DNA from: Dehalococcoidia bacterium
Lineage (GTDB): Bacteria; Chloroflexota; Dehalococcoidia; GIF9; UBA5629
Direction: 5' to 3'
NCBI GenBank assembly: GCA_012961565.1
Contig: DTZC01000214.1
Span: forward strand, 1-7,773
DNA length: 7,773 bases
The translations under genes were made by a program, and so were the position numbers. The notes under the pieces are model-generated. The model had not been told where the DNA came from. It did not search any database and saw only the letters and a list, made by a program, of their open reading frames with translations. This document shows, one piece after another, positions 5,830 to 7,773 of this stretch. Numbering within the stretch: the stretch's first letter is position 1; every line of letters starts with the position of its first letter.

Positions 5830-7260
5830 ATGATTCCGGAGGAGATGTTTCGTCCTAGGTCAGTGGCAATTATCGGCGCATCGTCTGATGAGAAAAAGGA
5901 AAGGATAGGCTGGTTGGGGAGGTTGCAGGAGTTTGGCTATCAAGGTCAGCTTTATCCAATAAACCCTCGCAGCTCGCGAATTCTTGGCTGCCAAGCCTAT
6001 TCGAGTATTAGAGAAGTACCTGAACCGGTGGACTATGCAATCGTGGCAGTGAGGGCAGAGTTGGTGCCCCAGGTCTTGAGCGAATGCGTTGGGTGCAAAG
6101 TGAAGGTAGTCCATATCTATACTGCAGGCTTCGCTGAGACCGGCAAAGAAAAGGGGAGGAAACTCCAAGAAGAGTTGCAGGCAATTATGCAGGGTGGGAC
6201 GACGCGAGTTATCGGACCGAACTGCATGGGGGTTTACTGCCCAGGTGGTGGGTTGACTTTTAACGTGAGGTTCTCCCGAAAGGGTGGGGCGGTGGGAGTA
6301 ATCTCTCAAACCGGAGCGGGATTGCAGGGATTCATTCCTCAAGCTCATGATAAAGGTATTTACTTCAGTAAGGTGATCAGTTATGGAAACGGGGTTGATT
6401 TGGAAGCTGCCGACTTGTTGGAGTATCTTGCGGATGACTGCGAAACACATCTGGTATTCTGCTATATCGAAGGGCTGAGAGATGGGCGGCGCTTCTTTGA
6501 AGCAGCTAAGAGGTGTGCTGAGAATAATAAACCATTGATCATCTTAAAAGGCGGCATGACTCAAGGAGGTAGAGAGGCAGTGGTCTCGCATACTGCCTCG
6601 TTAGCTGGCTTGGAACAAGTTTGGCGAGGTTTCTTTAAACAAGCACGATGTATATCTGTTGAGACTCTGGAAGAGGCGCTGGAGCAAATCCTGGCTTTCC
6701 AGTATCTTCGTCCTCCCAAAGGTAAGGCTGTAGCAATCATAACTCGTGGTGGTGGTCCTGGAGTAATTGCGACTGATCAGTGTGAGAAGAGCGGACTTTC
6801 TGTACCGGCTCTGAGCAAAGAAATTAGAAGCGCGCTTGAAACAATAGTCCAGGCTGAAGCCGGTTCCAGTGTGAGAAATCCAGTAGAGATAGGCTTGGGG
6901 CGTTCTGGGGTTTCACAGCATTACGCTGATGGCATCAAATTGGCAGCTTCTGATCCCCATATCGACATGTTGCTTGTGCAACTGAACCCGCATTTCTATG
7001 CACAATATGGGGTGGGTGCAGAGCGGGTTGAAGAGGCGGTGGGGACCTTAGTCAACACAGCTAAAGAGGTGTCTAAGCCTATGGCAGTAGTAATTCCTCT
7101 AGGTGATGATCTGAGGATAATAGACACGGTGCTAAAGGCTCACAAGAAGTGCCTCAGTGAGGGGCTGGCTGCTTTTTCTGATGTGGAGAAAGCTGTGAAA
7201 GCCATGAGCAAGCTTGCTGAATATTGGGCTCCAGCGGAGCGTAACACGCGAAATCGATAG
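5830..7260 (+). CDS. ADP-forming acyl-CoA synthetase, alpha-type subunit (CoA ligase, NDP-forming)
   Basis: A 476-residue protein with the three alpha-side domains of NDP-forming acyl-CoA synthetases: a CoA-binding Rossmann domain (about 1-135; SVAIIGASSD at 11-20, RVIGPNCMGV at 126-135), a succinyl-CoA synthetase-like flavodoxin domain (about 150-290) and a second ligase domain (about 298-460; ITRGGGPGV at 304-312, RNPVEIG at 349-355). His254 in VVSHTASLAG is the conserved phosphohistidine. The enzyme interconverts acyl-CoA, ADP and phosphate with acid, CoA and ATP. The ATP-grasp (beta) part, fused at the C-terminus in many homologues of about 700 residues, is absent, and the next gene is not a beta subunit, so a separate one is needed from elsewhere. 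The gene starts 16 bases after the CoA-transferase. ATG 5830 gives the usual short lead before FRPRSVA; ATG 5845 would be too close to GGAGG. Confidence 0.9.
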   Translation: MIPEEMFRPRSVAIIGASSDEKKERIGWLGRLQEFGYQGQLYPINPRSSRILGCQAYSSIREVPEPVDYAIVAVRAELVPQVLSECVGCKVKVVHIYTAGFAETGKEKGRKLQEELQAIMQGGTTRVIGPNCMGVYCPGGGLTFNVRFSRKGGAVGVISQTGAGLQGFIPQAHDKGIYFSKVISYGNGVDLEAADLLEYLADDCETHLVFCYIEGLRDGRRFFEAAKRCAENNKPLIILKGGMTQGGREAVVSHTASLAGLEQVWRGFFKQARCISVETLEEALEQILAFQYLRPPKGKAVAIITRGGGPGVIATDQCEKSGLSVPALSKEIRSALETIVQAEAGSSVRNPVEIGLGRSGVSQHYADGIKLAASDPHIDMLLVQLNPHFYAQYGVGAERVEEAVGTLVNTAKEVSKPMAVVIPLGDDLRIIDTVLKAHKKCLSEGLAAFSDVEKAVKAMSKLAEYWAPAERNTRNR

Positions 7261-7319
7261 CCTGTCGAGGTAGTATAGGCTAAGGGTTCAAGAGTTTCTG
7301 GTAAAGGTCTCGAATTGTT

Positions 7320-7326
7320 AGGAGGA
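7320..7326 (+). promoter_or_regulatory. ribosome binding site of the acyl-CoA dehydrogenase gene
   Basis: AGGAGGA ends five bases before ATG 7332 and fixes that start. The 71-base gap that precedes the gene shows neither a clear promoter nor a stem followed by a T-run, so read-through from the upstream genes is expected. Confidence 0.8.
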
Positions 7327-7331
7327 CAATC

Positions 7332-7773
7332 ATGAACTTCGAGCTTAACGAATCCCAACTCCTACTTCAGGCTACAGTTCGTCAGTTCGCCCGAAATGAG
7401 GTCGCTCCTAGGGTAAGTGAATTTTGGAGAGAGAAGAAGGTGCCCTACGACCTGATTGCAAAAGCAGGTCAATTGGGATTGATGGGCTTGACTGTACCTG
7501 AAAAGTATGGTGGCTCTGGGGCAGGTACTGTATGCTATGCCATAGCATTGGAGGAAATGAATGTTGTTGACCATGTATTAGGGAGTATGATTCAACCTTT
7601 GGCGTTGGTGACCACTCTCCTTGTTGATTACGGTAATGAGGAGCAGAAACAACAGTGGGCGGTACCAGTAGCCCAAGGGAAAATGGTAGGCAGTTTTGCC
7701 TTGACAGAGCCAGGCGGCGGCTCTGATGCATTTGGAGCTATGACTACCACTGCTGTTTTGGAGAATGGTGAAT
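7332..7773 (+). CDS. acyl-CoA dehydrogenase, N-terminal part (runs off the window)
   Basis: The first 147 residues of an acyl-CoA dehydrogenase, cut by the window end; complete members have about 380-400 residues. The opening MNFELNESQLLLQATVRQFA, followed by GLMGLTVPEKYGGSG (49-63), is the all-helical N-terminal domain. SFALTEPGGGSDA (121-133) is the conserved loop at the start of the beta domain that contacts FAD and substrate. The enzyme would oxidise an acyl-CoA to the 2,3-enoyl-CoA and pass electrons to an electron-transfer flavoprotein. The catalytic Glu and the substrate-specific region lie beyond the window, so the subgroup cannot be told. It probably belongs to the same operon and acts on the product of CoA activation, upstream of the C-C cleavage step. 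Confidence 0.95.
   Translation, partial: MNFELNESQLLLQATVRQFARNEVAPRVSEFWREKKVPYDLIAKAGQLGLMGLTVPEKYGGSGAGTVCYAIALEEMNVVDHVLGSMIQPLALVTTLLVDYGNEEQKQQWAVPVAQGKMVGSFALTEPGGGSDAFGAMTTTAVLENGE

Noticed and set aside
5860..6450. Long open frame on the minus strand (about 196 codons) inside the acyl-CoA synthetase gene
   Set aside because: It lies fully antisense to the conserved CoA-binding domain, and its translation is not protein-like.
7261..7331. Internal promoter or terminator before the acyl-CoA dehydrogenase gene
   Set aside because: No hexamer pair with proper spacing and no strong stem with a T-run could be found in these 71 bases.

Overview
The window carries one co-directional, tightly packed set of genes on the + strand, preceded by about 275 bases of non-coding DNA. 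It reads as a bacterial catabolic operon for an acyl-CoA substrate. Strong Shine-Dalgarno sites, a textbook sigma70-type promoter and an IclR regulator point to Bacteria. The mix of thiolase/DUF35 pairs, a family I CoA-transferase, an ADP-forming acyl-CoA synthetase subunit and an acyl-CoA dehydrogenase is typical of anaerobic or facultative degraders such as Dehalococcoidia-like Chloroflexota, Desulfobacterota or syntrophic Firmicutes. That taxonomic guess is inference; nothing in the window fixes it.

Layout. Positions 1-120 hold a cluster of hairpins bounded by GTAG and CTAC, resembling REP/BIME elements. Positions 127-155 hold a perfect TTGACA-N17-TATAAT promoter. Its predicted leader contains two palindromes (172-184 and 198-213) that could be operators. 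Then come an IclR-type regulator (278-1045), two thiolase-superfamily proteins (1061-2221 and 2223-3392), two Zn-ribbon/OB-fold DUF35 proteins (3406-3906 and 3961-4431), a CoA-transferase (4467-5813), a stand-alone alpha-type ADP-forming acyl-CoA synthetase (5830-7260), and the start of an acyl-CoA dehydrogenase (7332 to the window end).

How they may work together. The CoA-transferase and/or the ADP-forming synthetase would activate an organic acid to its CoA thioester, or recover CoA or ATP at the end of the pathway. The acyl-CoA dehydrogenase would introduce a double bond. The thiolase-like and DUF35 proteins would make or break a carbon-carbon bond, as in the known DUF35-partnered systems BbsA/BbsB (benzylsuccinate pathway), ChsH2/Ltp2 (steroid side-chain aldolase) and PhlB/PhlC (phloroglucinol acetyltransferase). 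The hydratase and hydroxyacyl-CoA dehydrogenase needed for a full beta-oxidation cycle are not in the window.

The most interesting point is that the two thiolase-like proteins each lack part of the usual Cys-His-Cys catalytic set, and different parts. The first lacks the nucleophilic Cys and the His but keeps a C-terminal Cys. The second keeps the nucleophilic Cys but has Asn in place of the His and no evident C-terminal Cys. With two matched DUF35 partners, this suggests a hetero-oligomeric C-C lyase/ligase that is not a conventional thiolase.
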